Positions 17,128 to 24,921 of a stretch of DNA of 64,000 nt are shown one piece after another. Source of the stretch: Trebonia sp963836195 (GTDB lineage Bacteria > Actinomycetota > Actinomycetes > Streptosporangiales > Streptosporangiaceae); contig CAWIIX010000020.1 of the NCBI GenBank assembly GCA_963836195.1, positions 805,371-869,370 of the forward strand. The letters are read 5' to 3'. The notes beneath the pieces were generated by a model, which saw only the letters and a list, made by a program, of their open reading frames with translations, did no database searches and was not told the DNA's origin. The stretch's first letter is position 1; each line of letters starts with the position of its first letter. A program made the position numbers and the translations under genes.

Positions 17128-17606
17128 CCGAGTGCCTGGTTGACCTCCATGTCGACGAGGCGGTCCTTCTCGCCCGTGCTCTCCAATTCGTCCACGAGGT
17201 CGAGGATCGGGCCCTCTCCGACCGCGCGGAGCCTTCCCTCGAAACGCGGCGAACGACGAGGACCGAATCTGGCGATCAGGGTGCCGAAGACGCCCAGTTC
17301 GTCGTGGCAGGGTCCGATCCTCATGGCCTGCGTCCGTCCGGCCTCTCGCGGGGAGAGCTTGGCGAAGTCGTGGCAGCCGTCCCAGTAGACGTCCGGTCCG
17401 GCGAACCGGACGGTGCCGATTGGTCCGAGCCGGATGGCGGCCGCGCACTGCAAGCACGGCTCGAGCGTTGTCGTGAGGACCAGGTTCGAATGACTGAGGA
17501 ACCCGAGCCGCGCAAGCACGTTCATCTCGGCGTGCGCGAGCGACGAACCGAAGATCTCCCCGGGCGGGTCGGCGGCGAAGGCAAACTGGTCATCCAGCGC
17601 ACCCAT
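17100..17606 (-). CDS. Cytidine/nucleoside deaminase-fold protein with short N-terminus
   Basis: Zinc-dependent deaminase fold with HAEMNVLARL (His and catalytic Glu) and TTLEPCLQCAAAIRLG (two Cys ligands), followed by FAGPDVYWDG. The family normally has about 50 or more residues before the HAE motif; here only about 24, and a stop lies just upstream of ATG 17606. No ribosome site is visible. The first beta strands seem lost, so it may be a truncated remnant or start from a non-standard codon. The 3' end overlaps the acetyltransferase gene on the other strand. Confidence 0.6.
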   Translation of the reverse strand: MGALDDQFAFAADPPGEIFGSSLAHAEMNVLARLGFLSHSNLVLTTTLEPCLQCAAAIRLGPIGTVRFAGPDVYWDGCHDFAKLSPREAGRTQAMRIGPCHDELGVFGTLIARFGPRRSPRFEGRLRAVGEGPILDLVDELESTGEKDRLVDMEVNQALGHLWPRLSA

Positions 17607-17675
17607 TATGGCTGCCCGTCATTTCCGGGTTTCCGATAAGTGCCCACGACTCCGCTTCAGAAGGCGTAACCCGAA

Positions 17676-17894
17676 TTACTTATACCTGTAAACGATCCTC
17701 CCCTGCGACCAGTCCGCAGGGCTGATCTCCAGCAACACGCGATCGTCCTGGATTACGCGGATGTGGTTCTTCGACATCCGTCCCGACATCCTCGCGAGGA
17801 CCTCGTGCCCGTTGGCGAGTGCCACGGTGTAGAAGCCGTGCCCGCGCATCCGGATGATCGTGCCCTCGGTCTCGATGAAGTCACTCTTCGGCAT
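17676..17894 (-). CDS. infA: Translation initiation factor IF-1 (second-copy type)
   Basis: S1/OB-fold protein of 72 residues that binds the ribosomal A site with IF-2 and IF-3. Alignment with the usual actinobacterial IF-1 is direct: IETEGTIIRMRGHGFYTVALANGHEVLARMSGRMSKNHIRVIQDDRVLLEISPADWSQGRIVYRYK (positions 7-72). Several core residues differ from the standard form (for example LANGHEVLARMSG, IQDDRV), and the gene does not lie between rpmJ and rpsM-type ribosomal genes as the primary copy does. It is therefore probably a paralogue for special conditions. It is followed at 70 bases by the deaminase gene on the same strand. Confidence 0.9.
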   Translation of the reverse strand: MPKSDFIETEGTIIRMRGHGFYTVALANGHEVLARMSGRMSKNHIRVIQDDRVLLEISPADWSQGRIVYRYK

Positions 17895-18030
17895 TTAGCG
17901 ATCCCTCTCATTGCTCTGGCGCGGCGTCGCGCATCTTGCAACGGGATCCGTGCCCGTCACGGGCGGTTCGGTCAGTGCCGAACTCCTTCTCCTGCTGCCA
18001 GCTACGGGCCTGTGTCGTATACGTCACAGT

Positions 18031-18270
18031 TCAGATGACTATTCTACTAGGCTTCCGCTTCTCGATCGTCCCGCGTCTGCTGCCTGGTGCGTGCCTGCCC
18101 GGCACGCAGGCTGAAACTTGCCCCGCAGACAGGTTGAACTCACCGTTATCGAAGTTTGTTCCATCGGCCACGGAGTCGTACTCACTGGTGTACTGCTGAC
18201 CATGGAACTCCACCGCGACCAGATGGTCACCTGAGTTAGTCAGCGACCCGTAGTGCCGCCCGAACCGCGA
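18031..18270 (-). pseudogene. Remnant of a secreted-protein domain (DUF4352-like)
   Basis: The gap 17895-18274 has no intact gene. On the minus strand a frame reads LTNSGDHLVAVEFHGQQYTSEYDSVADGTNFDNGEFNLSAGQVSACVPG, which resembles the last strands of DUF4352-type immunoglobulin-like secreted domains (a T-N-x-G turn, an acidic middle and L-x-x-G-Q-x-V). It has no signal peptide or proper start, and the tail after ACVPG is unrelated. Probably a leftover fragment. The assignment is weak. Confidence 0.3.
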
Positions 18271-18274
18271 GTGC

Positions 18275-19441
18275 TTAGTCTGCCGCCAGGATCAGTCCGC
18301 TGGTGGGGACCCCAGTGCCGGCCGTCACCAGGACGGGGCCGTCGCCGGGGACCTGATTGACCGACGTCCCGCGGACCTGCCGTACCGCCTCGGCGATGCC
18401 GTTCATGCCGTGGATGTACGCCTCGCCGAGCTGGCCGCCGTGCGGGTTGAGCGGCAGCCGCCCGCCCATCTCAATCGCGCCGCCGGAGATGAACTCCCGG
18501 GCCTCGCCGCGGTCGCAGAACCCGAGTTCTTCCAGCTGGATGAGCACGTAGGGGGTGAAGTGGTCGTACAGCACCGCCGTCCGCACGTCGGCCGGGCCGA
18601 TGCCGGCCTGCCGCCACAGTTGCCGGGCGACCACCCCCATCTCGGGCAGCGCCGCCATGTCGTCGCGGTAGTAGCTGGTCATCGTGTACTGGTCCGGCCC
18701 GCTGCCCTGGGCGGCGGCGGCGATCACGGCCGGCCGCCGCGGCAGGTCGCGGGATCGGTCGAGGCTGGTGACCACGATGGCCACCGCACCGTCGCTCTCC
18801 TGGCAGCAGTCAAGCAACCGCAGCGGGTCGACGATCGGCCGGGATTGCTGGTGCTCGGTGAGTGTGACCGGGCGCCCGAAGAACCACGCGTTCGGGTTGC
18901 TCGCGGCGTGCCTGCGGTCCGCGACCGTGACCCGGCCGAAGTCCTCGCTGGTCGCCCCGGACAGGTGCATGTACCGGCGAGCGATCATCGCGACCATCGC
19001 CGCGGGCGTGGCCAGGCCCATCGGGTAGTGCCAGCCGTTGTCGATGCCGGCCGTGGTCAGGTTGCCCGCCAGGCCGGCCGCCACCTGGCCGAAGCGACGG
19101 CCGGAGCGCTCGTTGAGCGCGCGGTAGCAGACCACGACGTCCGCCGTCCCGGTCGCGACGGCCATCGCCGCCTGCTGCACGGTGGCGCAGGCGGCGCCGC
19201 CGCCGTAGCCGATCTGGCTGAAGAACCGCAGCTCGCCGACGCCGAGTTCGCGGGCGACGGCGGTCTCCGCGTTGCCGTCCATGGTGAAGGTGACCAGCCC
19301 GTCCACGTCGGCCGGGGTAAGGCCGGCGTCGGCCAGCGCCGACGTGATCGCCTCGACGGCGAGGCGCAACTCGCTGCGGCCGGAGTTCTTGGAGAACTCG
19401 GTCGCGCCGATGCCGACGATCGCGGCCGTGCCCCCGCGCAT
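18275..19441 (-). CDS. ltp2: Thiolase-fold steroid side-chain retro-aldolase
   Basis: Thiolase-superfamily lipid-transfer protein (388 residues). In M. tuberculosis Ltp2 cleaves the hydroxylated C20 carboxyl-CoA side chain to androstadienedione and propionyl-CoA, and needs the DUF35 domain of ChsH2. The protein shows the SCP-x/thiolase layout (AIVGIGATEFSKNSGRSELRLA, SQIGYGGGAACATVQQAAMAV, LLDCCQESDGAVAIVV, YDHFTPYVLIQLEELGFC, LPLNPHGGQLGEAYIHGMNG) without a thiolase Cys nucleophile context. Its start at 19441 overlaps the stop of chsH2-H1 by one base, so the two are co-translated. It is the last gene of the fadE28-fadE29-chsH2H1-ltp2 unit, matching the igr operon order. Confidence 0.88.
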   Translation of the reverse strand: MRGGTAAIVGIGATEFSKNSGRSELRLAVEAITSALADAGLTPADVDGLVTFTMDGNAETAVARELGVGELRFFSQIGYGGGAACATVQQAAMAVATGTADVVVCYRALNERSGRRFGQVAAGLAGNLTTAGIDNGWHYPMGLATPAAMVAMIARRYMHLSGATSEDFGRVTVADRRHAASNPNAWFFGRPVTLTEHQQSRPIVDPLRLLDCCQESDGAVAIVVTSLDRSRDLPRRPAVIAAAAQGSGPDQYTMTSYYRDDMAALPEMGVVARQLWRQAGIGPADVRTAVLYDHFTPYVLIQLEELGFCDRGEAREFISGGAIEMGGRLPLNPHGGQLGEAYIHGMNGIAEAVRQVRGTSVNQVPGDGPVLVTAGTGVPTSGLILAAD

Positions 19442-20754
19442 CAGCGGTTCCTGACTGACGCGAGGCGAACGGTCGCCGTCACGTGATCACCGAGGCCGCA
19501 GCGGCCGACGACCGAGATCACCCGGTCGGCGCCGTCATCGGCGGTTACCTCGCCGGTGAGGGTCAGCGTCTCCCCCGCGTGACAGGGCACGCCCAGCCTG
19601 ATCGAGATCGCCCGGAAGATCGCGTCCGGTCCCGCCCATGCGGCGACATAGCGATGGACCAGCCCGGTCGTGGTGAGGATGTTGAGGAAGATGTCCTTCG
19701 CGCCCCCAGCGATCGCGCGGTCCCGGTCATGGTGCACGTCCTGGAAGTCGCGGGTGGCCAGCGCCGAGGAGATCACGAACGTCGGCGTCACGTCAATGAC
19801 CCGCGGGGGCAGCGCCGTGGATTTCACCGCCCGCCAGGCCGGGAGCGTCAGGTCGGCGTCGATCCTGACGAACTCGGCGCGCACCGGCAGCCCGATCTGC
19901 ACCTGGTCCGGCGCGATGCCCCGGAGTTCGCCGACCATCCGCACGCCCTCGGGCAGCTGCACGAGCGCGATCACGATCGGCAGCTTCTTACCGGGCACCG
20001 GCGGGTGGTGGTGGACGACGTAGCTGTAGACCTCGCCGGTTCCGGCCGCGACGACGTACCCGGCGGCCATGTTCCCGCATGACGGGCAGCGGGGGCCGGG
20101 CGGATGGCGCACCGTCCCGCAGTCGCCGCAGCGCTGGACGCGCAGTTCGCCCGCCGCGGTTCCGGCCCAGAAGAACTCGGTATCCGGGGAGACGACCGGA
20201 CGGATGACCTCGTTTGAGACCCCAGGGGGATCCGAGGGGGTGGCGTCCCCCTGGGGCGGCTTGCGGGGCTCGGGCCGGAACCTGAGCACCCGGAAATCCA
20301 TGGTCGCCACCGGCTCGCAGGCCGAGGTCCAGGTGCTCCGAGTGGTGACAAACCACCCCTCGCCGAGTGCGGTGCGCTTGGGCCCGGTGACATCAAGCAG
20401 CCGGGACCGGACAGCTAGCTGCTCGCCCACGCGCAACGGCCGGTGGTACACCTGATCGCAGTTGGTCGCGACGATCGAGGTGTAGCCGGCTTCCTCGAGC
20501 AGCGCGGACATCGCCCCGAGTGGATCGTCGCCGCCGCGGGTGCCGTGCAGTCCCGGCATCGTCCAGACCTGGATCATGGCCGGGGGCGCCGTATCCGGGC
20601 ACTCCTGACCGCTGGGATCGGCCGGATCACCGATCGCCTCCAGCCAGTTGCGGATCATCGGCCGGTTCACCGGATCGCGGGCGAGCCAAGGCGTGCTGTC
20701 ACCAGCGGCCGCGAGCCGTTCGGCGGCGCTCCTGATTCCTTCCGGCGCCGTCAC
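19441..20754 (-). CDS. Fused ChsH2-ChsH1 enoyl-CoA hydratase
   Basis: Single 437-residue chain combining what are two proteins in mycobacteria (ChsH2, about 311, and ChsH1, about 129). Order: N-terminal MaoC-like hot-dog domain (residues 1-170, VYHRPLRVGEQL), DUF35 with a zinc ribbon (CGDCG and CPSCG, about 212-230) and OB fold (about 235-300), then a second MaoC domain (about 310-437) with the hydratase signature ATRDFQDVHHDRDRA and NILTTTGLVHRYVAAWAGP. It should hydrate the C3 side-chain enoyl-CoA, and the DUF35 part should bind Ltp2. The stop overlaps the ltp2 start; the start overlaps fadE29 by 4 bases. The fusion would fix subunit ratio. Confidence 0.88.
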   Translation of the reverse strand: MTAPEGIRSAAERLAAAGDSTPWLARDPVNRPMIRNWLEAIGDPADPSGQECPDTAPPAMIQVWTMPGLHGTRGGDDPLGAMSALLEEAGYTSIVATNCDQVYHRPLRVGEQLAVRSRLLDVTGPKRTALGEGWFVTTRSTWTSACEPVATMDFRVLRFRPEPRKPPQGDATPSDPPGVSNEVIRPVVSPDTEFFWAGTAAGELRVQRCGDCGTVRHPPGPRCPSCGNMAAGYVVAAGTGEVYSYVVHHHPPVPGKKLPIVIALVQLPEGVRMVGELRGIAPDQVQIGLPVRAEFVRIDADLTLPAWRAVKSTALPPRVIDVTPTFVISSALATRDFQDVHHDRDRAIAGGAKDIFLNILTTTGLVHRYVAAWAGPDAIFRAISIRLGVPCHAGETLTLTGEVTADDGADRVISVVGRCGLGDHVTATVRLASVRNR

Positions 20755-21896
20755 CGCGGCACCCTCGGCAATCCCAGCCCGGCGGTGGCGATGAGCTCGC
20801 GCTGGACCTCGTTCACGCCGCCGCCGAAGGTGAGGACCGTGTTCCGCTTCAGCTGGACGTCGAGCCAGGTCATCAACGTCGCGGTAGCCGCGTCGGCCGG
20901 GTCGCCGTGCCGGCCGACCAGCTCGGCCAGCGACTGCCCGATCAGCTGCGCTTGCTCGGACGAGAACACTTTGGTCGCCGAGGCGTCGGCGATGCTCAGC
21001 TCCGGTTCCGCCGCCACCTGCCAGTTGAGCAGCTCATTAACTCGCATCACCGCCTCGGCCCGGGCGAGCGCCAGCCGCACGTCCGCCCGCGAGAGCAGCG
21101 AGCGGCCGGCGGCCCACTCGCGCACCCGGTCGACCATCGCGGCGATCCGCCCGGCGGGGCCGAGCATGACCCGCTCGTGATTGAGCTGGCTGGTGATCAG
21201 CCGCCAGCCGCCGTTCTCGGCCCCCACCCGCATCCTGACCGGTACGCGCACGTGATCGTAGTAGGTCGCGTTGACATGGTGGGCGCCGTCGTGGGTGATG
21301 ATCGGAGTCCAGGAGAAGCCGGGATCGTCGGTGCCCACGATCAGGATCGTGATCCCCCGGTGCCTGGGCGCCTCCGGATCCGTGCGGCAGGCCAGCCAGA
21401 TGTAGTCAGCCTCATGGGCGCCGGTGGTGAAGATCTTCTGCCCGGTGACCACGTACTCCTCGCCCGACAGGACCGCGCTCGTGCGCAGCGCGGCCAGATC
21501 CGTGCCGGCCTCGGGCTCGGTGTAGCCGATGGCAAAGTGGATCTCGCCCGCCAGGATCCGCGGCAGGAAGAAGTCCCGCTGCCACGGCGTGCCGTGCTCC
21601 TGGAGCACCGGGCCGACGGTCTGCAGGGTGACGGCGGGCAGCGGGATGTCGGCCCGCGCCGCCTCGTTCACGAAGATCTGCTGCTCGACCTGCCCGAATC
21701 CGCGCCCGCCGTAGGCGGTGGGCCAGCCCACCCCGAGCCATCGGTCGCGGCCCATCGCCGCGACGACCTCGCGGTAGACGGTGCCGTGCCGCTCGGTCAG
21801 CAGCGCGACCCGCTGATCGGGGGACAGCAGGCCGAAGAAGTAGCTCCGGAGCGTGTCGCGGAGCGCCTGCTGCTCCGGCGTCAGGTCGATCAGCAT
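20751..21896 (-). CDS. fadE29: Acyl-CoA dehydrogenase, FadE29/ChsE2 type
   Basis: FAD-dependent subunit of the heteromeric dehydrogenase that desaturates the 2'-propanoate CoA side chain of steroids. It has ACAD marks: WPTAYGGRGFGQVEQQIFVNEAARADIPLP, IGYTEPEAGTDLAALRTSA, VTGQKIFTTGAHEADYIWLACRTD, and the end GGGVNEVQRELIATAGLGLPR typical of FadE29. 381 residues, full length. It overlaps fadE28 by 7 bases and chsH2-H1 by 4, so the operon is tightly coupled. Steroid specificity is inferred from gene order, which equals the mycobacterial igr locus. Confidence 0.88.
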   Translation of the reverse strand: MLIDLTPEQQALRDTLRSYFFGLLSPDQRVALLTERHGTVYREVVAAMGRDRWLGVGWPTAYGGRGFGQVEQQIFVNEAARADIPLPAVTLQTVGPVLQEHGTPWQRDFFLPRILAGEIHFAIGYTEPEAGTDLAALRTSAVLSGEEYVVTGQKIFTTGAHEADYIWLACRTDPEAPRHRGITILIVGTDDPGFSWTPIITHDGAHHVNATYYDHVRVPVRMRVGAENGGWRLITSQLNHERVMLGPAGRIAAMVDRVREWAAGRSLLSRADVRLALARAEAVMRVNELLNWQVAAEPELSIADASATKVFSSEQAQLIGQSLAELVGRHGDPADAATATLMTWLDVQLKRNTVLTFGGGVNEVQRELIATAGLGLPRVPR

Positions 21897-22930
21897 GCCT
21901 GCCGCTCCAGCTGGTAGTCGGCGCCGCCGAGGTAGCGCACCAGATCGCTGATCAGGGCCGAGAAATGGTGCAAGGGGTAGCCGGTGTCCATCCCCGTCCC
22001 GCCGTGCAGGTGATGACAGGTTCGAACGGACCGTGGCGCCTCACGCGCGCACCAATATCCCGTCACCCCGAGGTCGACGCCGGCGTCCCTGCCCGTGTCG
22101 AGCAGCCAGCACGCCGACAGGGTGGTCAGGTGCAGGGTGCGCGAGGCGATGTAGACGTCCGCGATCTGCTGGGCGACCGCCTGGAACGCCGCCAGCGGCC
22201 GGCCGAACTGCCGTCGTTCCGCGACGTGGTTCGTGGTCAGCTCCAGGGCCGCGGCCAGGGCACCGTCGGCCAGGCAGCACGCGCCCGCCACCGCCAGGCC
22301 GGACAGGTCGTCCACGCAGCCGGCCGGGCCGAGGACGTGCTCCACCGGAGCGCGGTCAAGCCGGAGCGTGTACTCGGGAGCTGCGGCGGCTGACCGGGTG
22401 CGCGTCACCTGCGCCCCGCCGGCAGCGGGATCGACGATGACGACACCGGTCGTGGCCCTCGGGTCTTCCGGCGAGGCGAAGCTGACGGGAACCAGCACGT
22501 GTCCGGCCTCCGCGCAGTACGGGACGCCGACCTTGGTGCCGGTGACGGTGCCCCCGCTGACGGTGGTGGACGGAACCCGGGGCAGCGGGTCCGACGGCTC
22601 GCGGATGCCGGCCGTGAGGATCAGCTCGCCCGCGGCGGCGGGCGGCAGCAGCGCGCGTTGCAGGTCAGCGTTGCCCCAGCGGACGACGGGCAGCACCCCC
22701 GTCATCAGCGTGGCCAGCGCGGGCACCGGGACCGCGCGACGCCCGACCTCGGTGAGCAGTACGGCCGTGCCCAGCACGCCGAGCCCGTCGCCGCCGAGCT
22801 CAACCGGGACGGACAGGGCGAGCAGGCCGGAGCGGGCGAGCTCCTTCCACGGGTCGGTCTTGGCGTCGTCGAGCAACTGGCCGGCGAGGCGCGCTATCTC
22901 CCGCTGGGCATCGGTCAGGCTGAAGTCCAT
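21890..22930 (-). CDS. fadE28: Acyl-CoA dehydrogenase, FadE28/ChsE1 type
   Basis: Partner subunit of the alpha2-beta2 dehydrogenase formed with FadE29. At 346 residues it is shorter than ordinary ACADs and begins MDFSLTDAQREIARLAGQLLDD; the middle has VELGGDGLGVLGTAVLLTEVGRRAVPVP, the C-terminal domain RRQFGRPLAAFQAVAQQIADVYIASR and CHHLHGGTGMDTGYPLHHFS. In M. tuberculosis, neither partner is stable or active alone. It is the first gene of the side-chain operon; a KstR box lies 57 bases before its start and is shared with kstR, which is divergent. A cyp125 gene, adjacent in mycobacteria, is not in this window. Confidence 0.86.
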   Translation of the reverse strand: MDFSLTDAQREIARLAGQLLDDAKTDPWKELARSGLLALSVPVELGGDGLGVLGTAVLLTEVGRRAVPVPALATLMTGVLPVVRWGNADLQRALLPPAAAGELILTAGIREPSDPLPRVPSTTVSGGTVTGTKVGVPYCAEAGHVLVPVSFASPEDPRATTGVVIVDPAAGGAQVTRTRSAAAAPEYTLRLDRAPVEHVLGPAGCVDDLSGLAVAGACCLADGALAAALELTTNHVAERRQFGRPLAAFQAVAQQIADVYIASRTLHLTTLSACWLLDTGRDAGVDLGVTGYWCAREAPRSVRTCHHLHGGTGMDTGYPLHHFSALISDLVRYLGGADYQLERQAC

Positions 22931-22986
22931 CGGCGCTGCCAGGTCGGGGCGACCGGCACCGTCACCTCCCCTGTCTCGTCAATAAG

Positions 22987-23000
22987 TAGAACACGTTACA
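22987..23000. promoter_or_regulatory. KstR-type operator between fadE28 and kstR
   Basis: TAGAACACGTTACA fits TNNAACNNGTTNNA at all fixed bases. Its place between the side-chain operon and kstR implies control of the operon and autoregulation of kstR. Confidence 0.78.
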
Positions 23001-23086
23001 TCTGGCCGCGCCCGGGCTCGGTCACGCATGTTTCGCCGCGGCCTTGGTACGCTGATCGTGGGTGTGAACAGAACGAGAGGTCCCCG

Positions 23087-23704
23087 ATGCCAGCGACGAG
23101 AACGCGTGCCAGAACCAAGCCGACGGCCGTGGCCGAGCCCGACGTCGGTTCGGCCGCGCAGCGTGAACGGCGCAAGCGGATTCTCGACGCCACGTTGGCG
23201 CTCGCGTCCAAGGGCGGTTACGACGCCGTGCAGATGAGGGCCGTCGCGGAACGGGCCGACGTGGCCCTCGGCACCCTGTATCGGTACTTCCCGTCCAAGA
23301 TCCACCTGCTGGTGGGGGCGCTCACCGAGGAGATGGACCAGATACAGGACAAGCTCGACCGCAAGCCGATCCCCGGCGACACGCCCGCCGAGCGGATGCT
23401 GTTCGTGCTCAGGCGTGTCACCAAGAATATGCAGCGCGACCCGATGCTGACCGAGGCGATGACGCGCGCGTTCATGTTCGCCGACCCGAGCGCGGCCGCC
23501 GAGGTGAACACGGTCGCCCAGCAGATGACGCGGATGTTCACCAGGGCCATGCACGATGGCGAGCCGTCGGCCGATGACATCGCGATCGCCCGCGTGATCG
23601 GCGACGTGTGGCTCTCGAACCTGGTGGCGTGGGTGACCAGGCGCGCCTCGGCCGACGACGTGAGCAGCCGCCTCGAGCTCGCCGCCCGTCTGCTGCTGCG
23701 CTGA
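23087..23704 (+). CDS. kstR: TetR-family repressor of steroid catabolism
   Basis: Transcriptional repressor whose mycobacterial relative is released by 3-oxo-4-cholestenoyl-CoA. The N-terminal helix-turn-helix reads RILDATLALASKGGYDAVQMRAVAERADVALGTLYRYFPSKIHLLVGAL, near-identical in pattern to KstR. The ligand domain keeps family blocks MLTEAMTRAFMFADPSAAAEV, MFTRAMHDGEPS, and VIGDVWLSNLVAWVTRRASADDVSSRLELAARLLL. 205 residues. ATG 23087 has GAGAGG upstream. Six matching operators occur in this window, one directly upstream. Confidence 0.92.
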   Translation: MPATRTRARTKPTAVAEPDVGSAAQRERRKRILDATLALASKGGYDAVQMRAVAERADVALGTLYRYFPSKIHLLVGALTEEMDQIQDKLDRKPIPGDTPAERMLFVLRRVTKNMQRDPMLTEAMTRAFMFADPSAAAEVNTVAQQMTRMFTRAMHDGEPSADDIAIARVIGDVWLSNLVAWVTRRASADDVSSRLELAARLLLR

Positions 23705-23737
23705 GTTCGCGGGGGTCAGGGGCACCGCAGGAGTCAC

Positions 23738-24712
23738 CTAACGGCCGGAATCTGTGCCGGTGACCTCGCGCGACACCTCATTCAGCTCGGCCATGTCCTC
23801 ATGCCGCCTGCGGCTGAGGAAGACCCCCGCCAGCAGCGCGACGCCGCCGAGTATCCCGAGCACAATCGGCAGGATGGTCTCGATCAGCGTGAGCTCGTTC
23901 CGCCCGTTCCGGTCGAGCCCCACGATCTGGGTCACGCTAGCCGGGGTGGCGATGAGGTCGGCGTTCAACCCGACCAGGGCCGGCGGCGCGGTGGCGCTGG
24001 TGCGCAGGGTGGTCGACTGCAGCTCGTTCACGTCGACCAGCGCCCCGGTCTCCGGGTCCACGTAGTAGATCAGGTGCTCGGCGTCGAATTCGCCGATCGT
24101 GACCGACGCGGCGCTCGAGTGGACGTAGGAGCCGGGCAGCGTCACCGAGGCGATCTGCGTCGGCGCGACGCTCTCGACGAATTCGTAGACGCCGATGCCG
24201 TCGACGGTGGCCGTCCCCGAGTAAACGAACGGCATCGTCTTCTTCAGCGTGGTGTCGTACACCTGGTACGTCTGCTTCTGCGTGCCGATCGGGAACACGT
24301 AGCCGACAAGACCAGTCTGGCGGACCGACTTGTCGCCGTTGACGCTGGCGCCGCAGCAGTCGACGAGCTGGCCGGTACGCCGGTTGAACGCGAGCCTGCG
24401 CGTCATCTGCTGGACCTGCGCGTGGTTGGTCACGTCGTAGACGTCGCTCGTCTGGTTCCAGACGGCGGTCGAGGAGTTGCCCGCGCTTGCGTCGCCCGTG
24501 ATCGTGTACGTGGCCCGCAGGGTGACGCCGGTCCGCTCGCGCAGCGCGGTCACGCTGAAGTAGGAAGCGTTGCTGGCCTCGAGGGTCGCGGTCTCCGACT
24601 CGCTCAGCGGGAACTTGAGCACCTGGCCGACGACCCAGGTGGGCAGCAGCACCGCGACCAGGATGAGGAACGCGCCGAGTCCGGCGAGTATGAGTCCGAT
24701 GATGCCGCGCAT
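23738..24712 (-). CDS. DUF3068 (PorA-family) membrane-anchored protein
   Basis: A 324-residue protein with one N-terminal membrane helix (IIGLILAGLGAFLILVAVLLPTWVV) and one near the C-terminus (LIETILPIVLGILGGVALLAGVFL); between them is an exported domain with VVGQVLKFPLSESETATLEA, DVYDVTNHAQVQQMTRRLAFNRRTGQLVDCCG and YEFVESVAPTQIA, the pattern of DUF3068. The family is annotated as PorA-like in actinobacteria, with no proven channel activity here. It is preceded by a 29-residue membrane peptide and by a KstR box at 24881, so it belongs to the steroid regulon; a role in steroid uptake or envelope is possible. Confidence 0.82.
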   Translation of the reverse strand: MRGIIGLILAGLGAFLILVAVLLPTWVVGQVLKFPLSESETATLEASNASYFSVTALRERTGVTLRATYTITGDASAGNSSTAVWNQTSDVYDVTNHAQVQQMTRRLAFNRRTGQLVDCCGASVNGDKSVRQTGLVGYVFPIGTQKQTYQVYDTTLKKTMPFVYSGTATVDGIGVYEFVESVAPTQIASVTLPGSYVHSSAASVTIGEFDAEHLIYYVDPETGALVDVNELQSTTLRTSATAPPALVGLNADLIATPASVTQIVGLDRNGRNELTLIETILPIVLGILGGVALLAGVFLSRRRHEDMAELNEVSREVTGTDSGR

Positions 24713-24758
24713 CGTCCCTCCCGGGATCGCAGTATGGCCGAGATATAGTGCGGCGCGA

Positions 24759-24848
24759 TCACCACGCCGACAGCACGTTCACCACGATCACGACCGCCAC
24801 GACCGCGAGCACCAGACCGATGACGACTGCGATGGCCAGACGCATCAT
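24759..24848 (-). CDS. 29-residue single-span membrane peptide
   Basis: Short open frame MMRLAIAVVIGLVLAVVAV followed by VIVVNVLSAW and a stop: one continuous transmembrane helix with a positive N-terminal end. The start at 24848 is preceded by a GGAGGT ribosome site at ideal distance, and a KstR box lies 33 bases upstream. It ends 46 bases before the DUF3068 gene on the same strand. The strong site, operator and lack of another gene between operator and DUF3068 make this a real small gene. It may help insert or regulate the DUF3068 protein. No known family. Confidence 0.7.
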   Translation of the reverse strand: MMRLAIAVVIGLVLAVVAVVIVVNVLSAW

Positions 24849-24880
24849 GGCATTTCACCTCCGGACGCGATTGGAGAAAC

Positions 24881-24894
24881 TGTAACAAGTTCTA
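24881..24894. promoter_or_regulatory. KstR-type operator before the small peptide / DUF3068 unit
   Basis: TGTAACAAGTTCTA matches TNNAACNNGTTNNA at all fixed bases. It is 33 bases upstream of the small peptide start and beyond the 3' end of the LLM oxidoreductase gene. Confidence 0.75.
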
Positions 24895-24921
24895 CTCCGA
24901 GCGGCTAGGGAAGAGGGCGGT

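Noticed and set aside
18410..20082. Plus-strand frames of 358 and 199 codons
   Set aside because: Shadows of ltp2 and chsH2-H1; low-complexity composition and no start signals.
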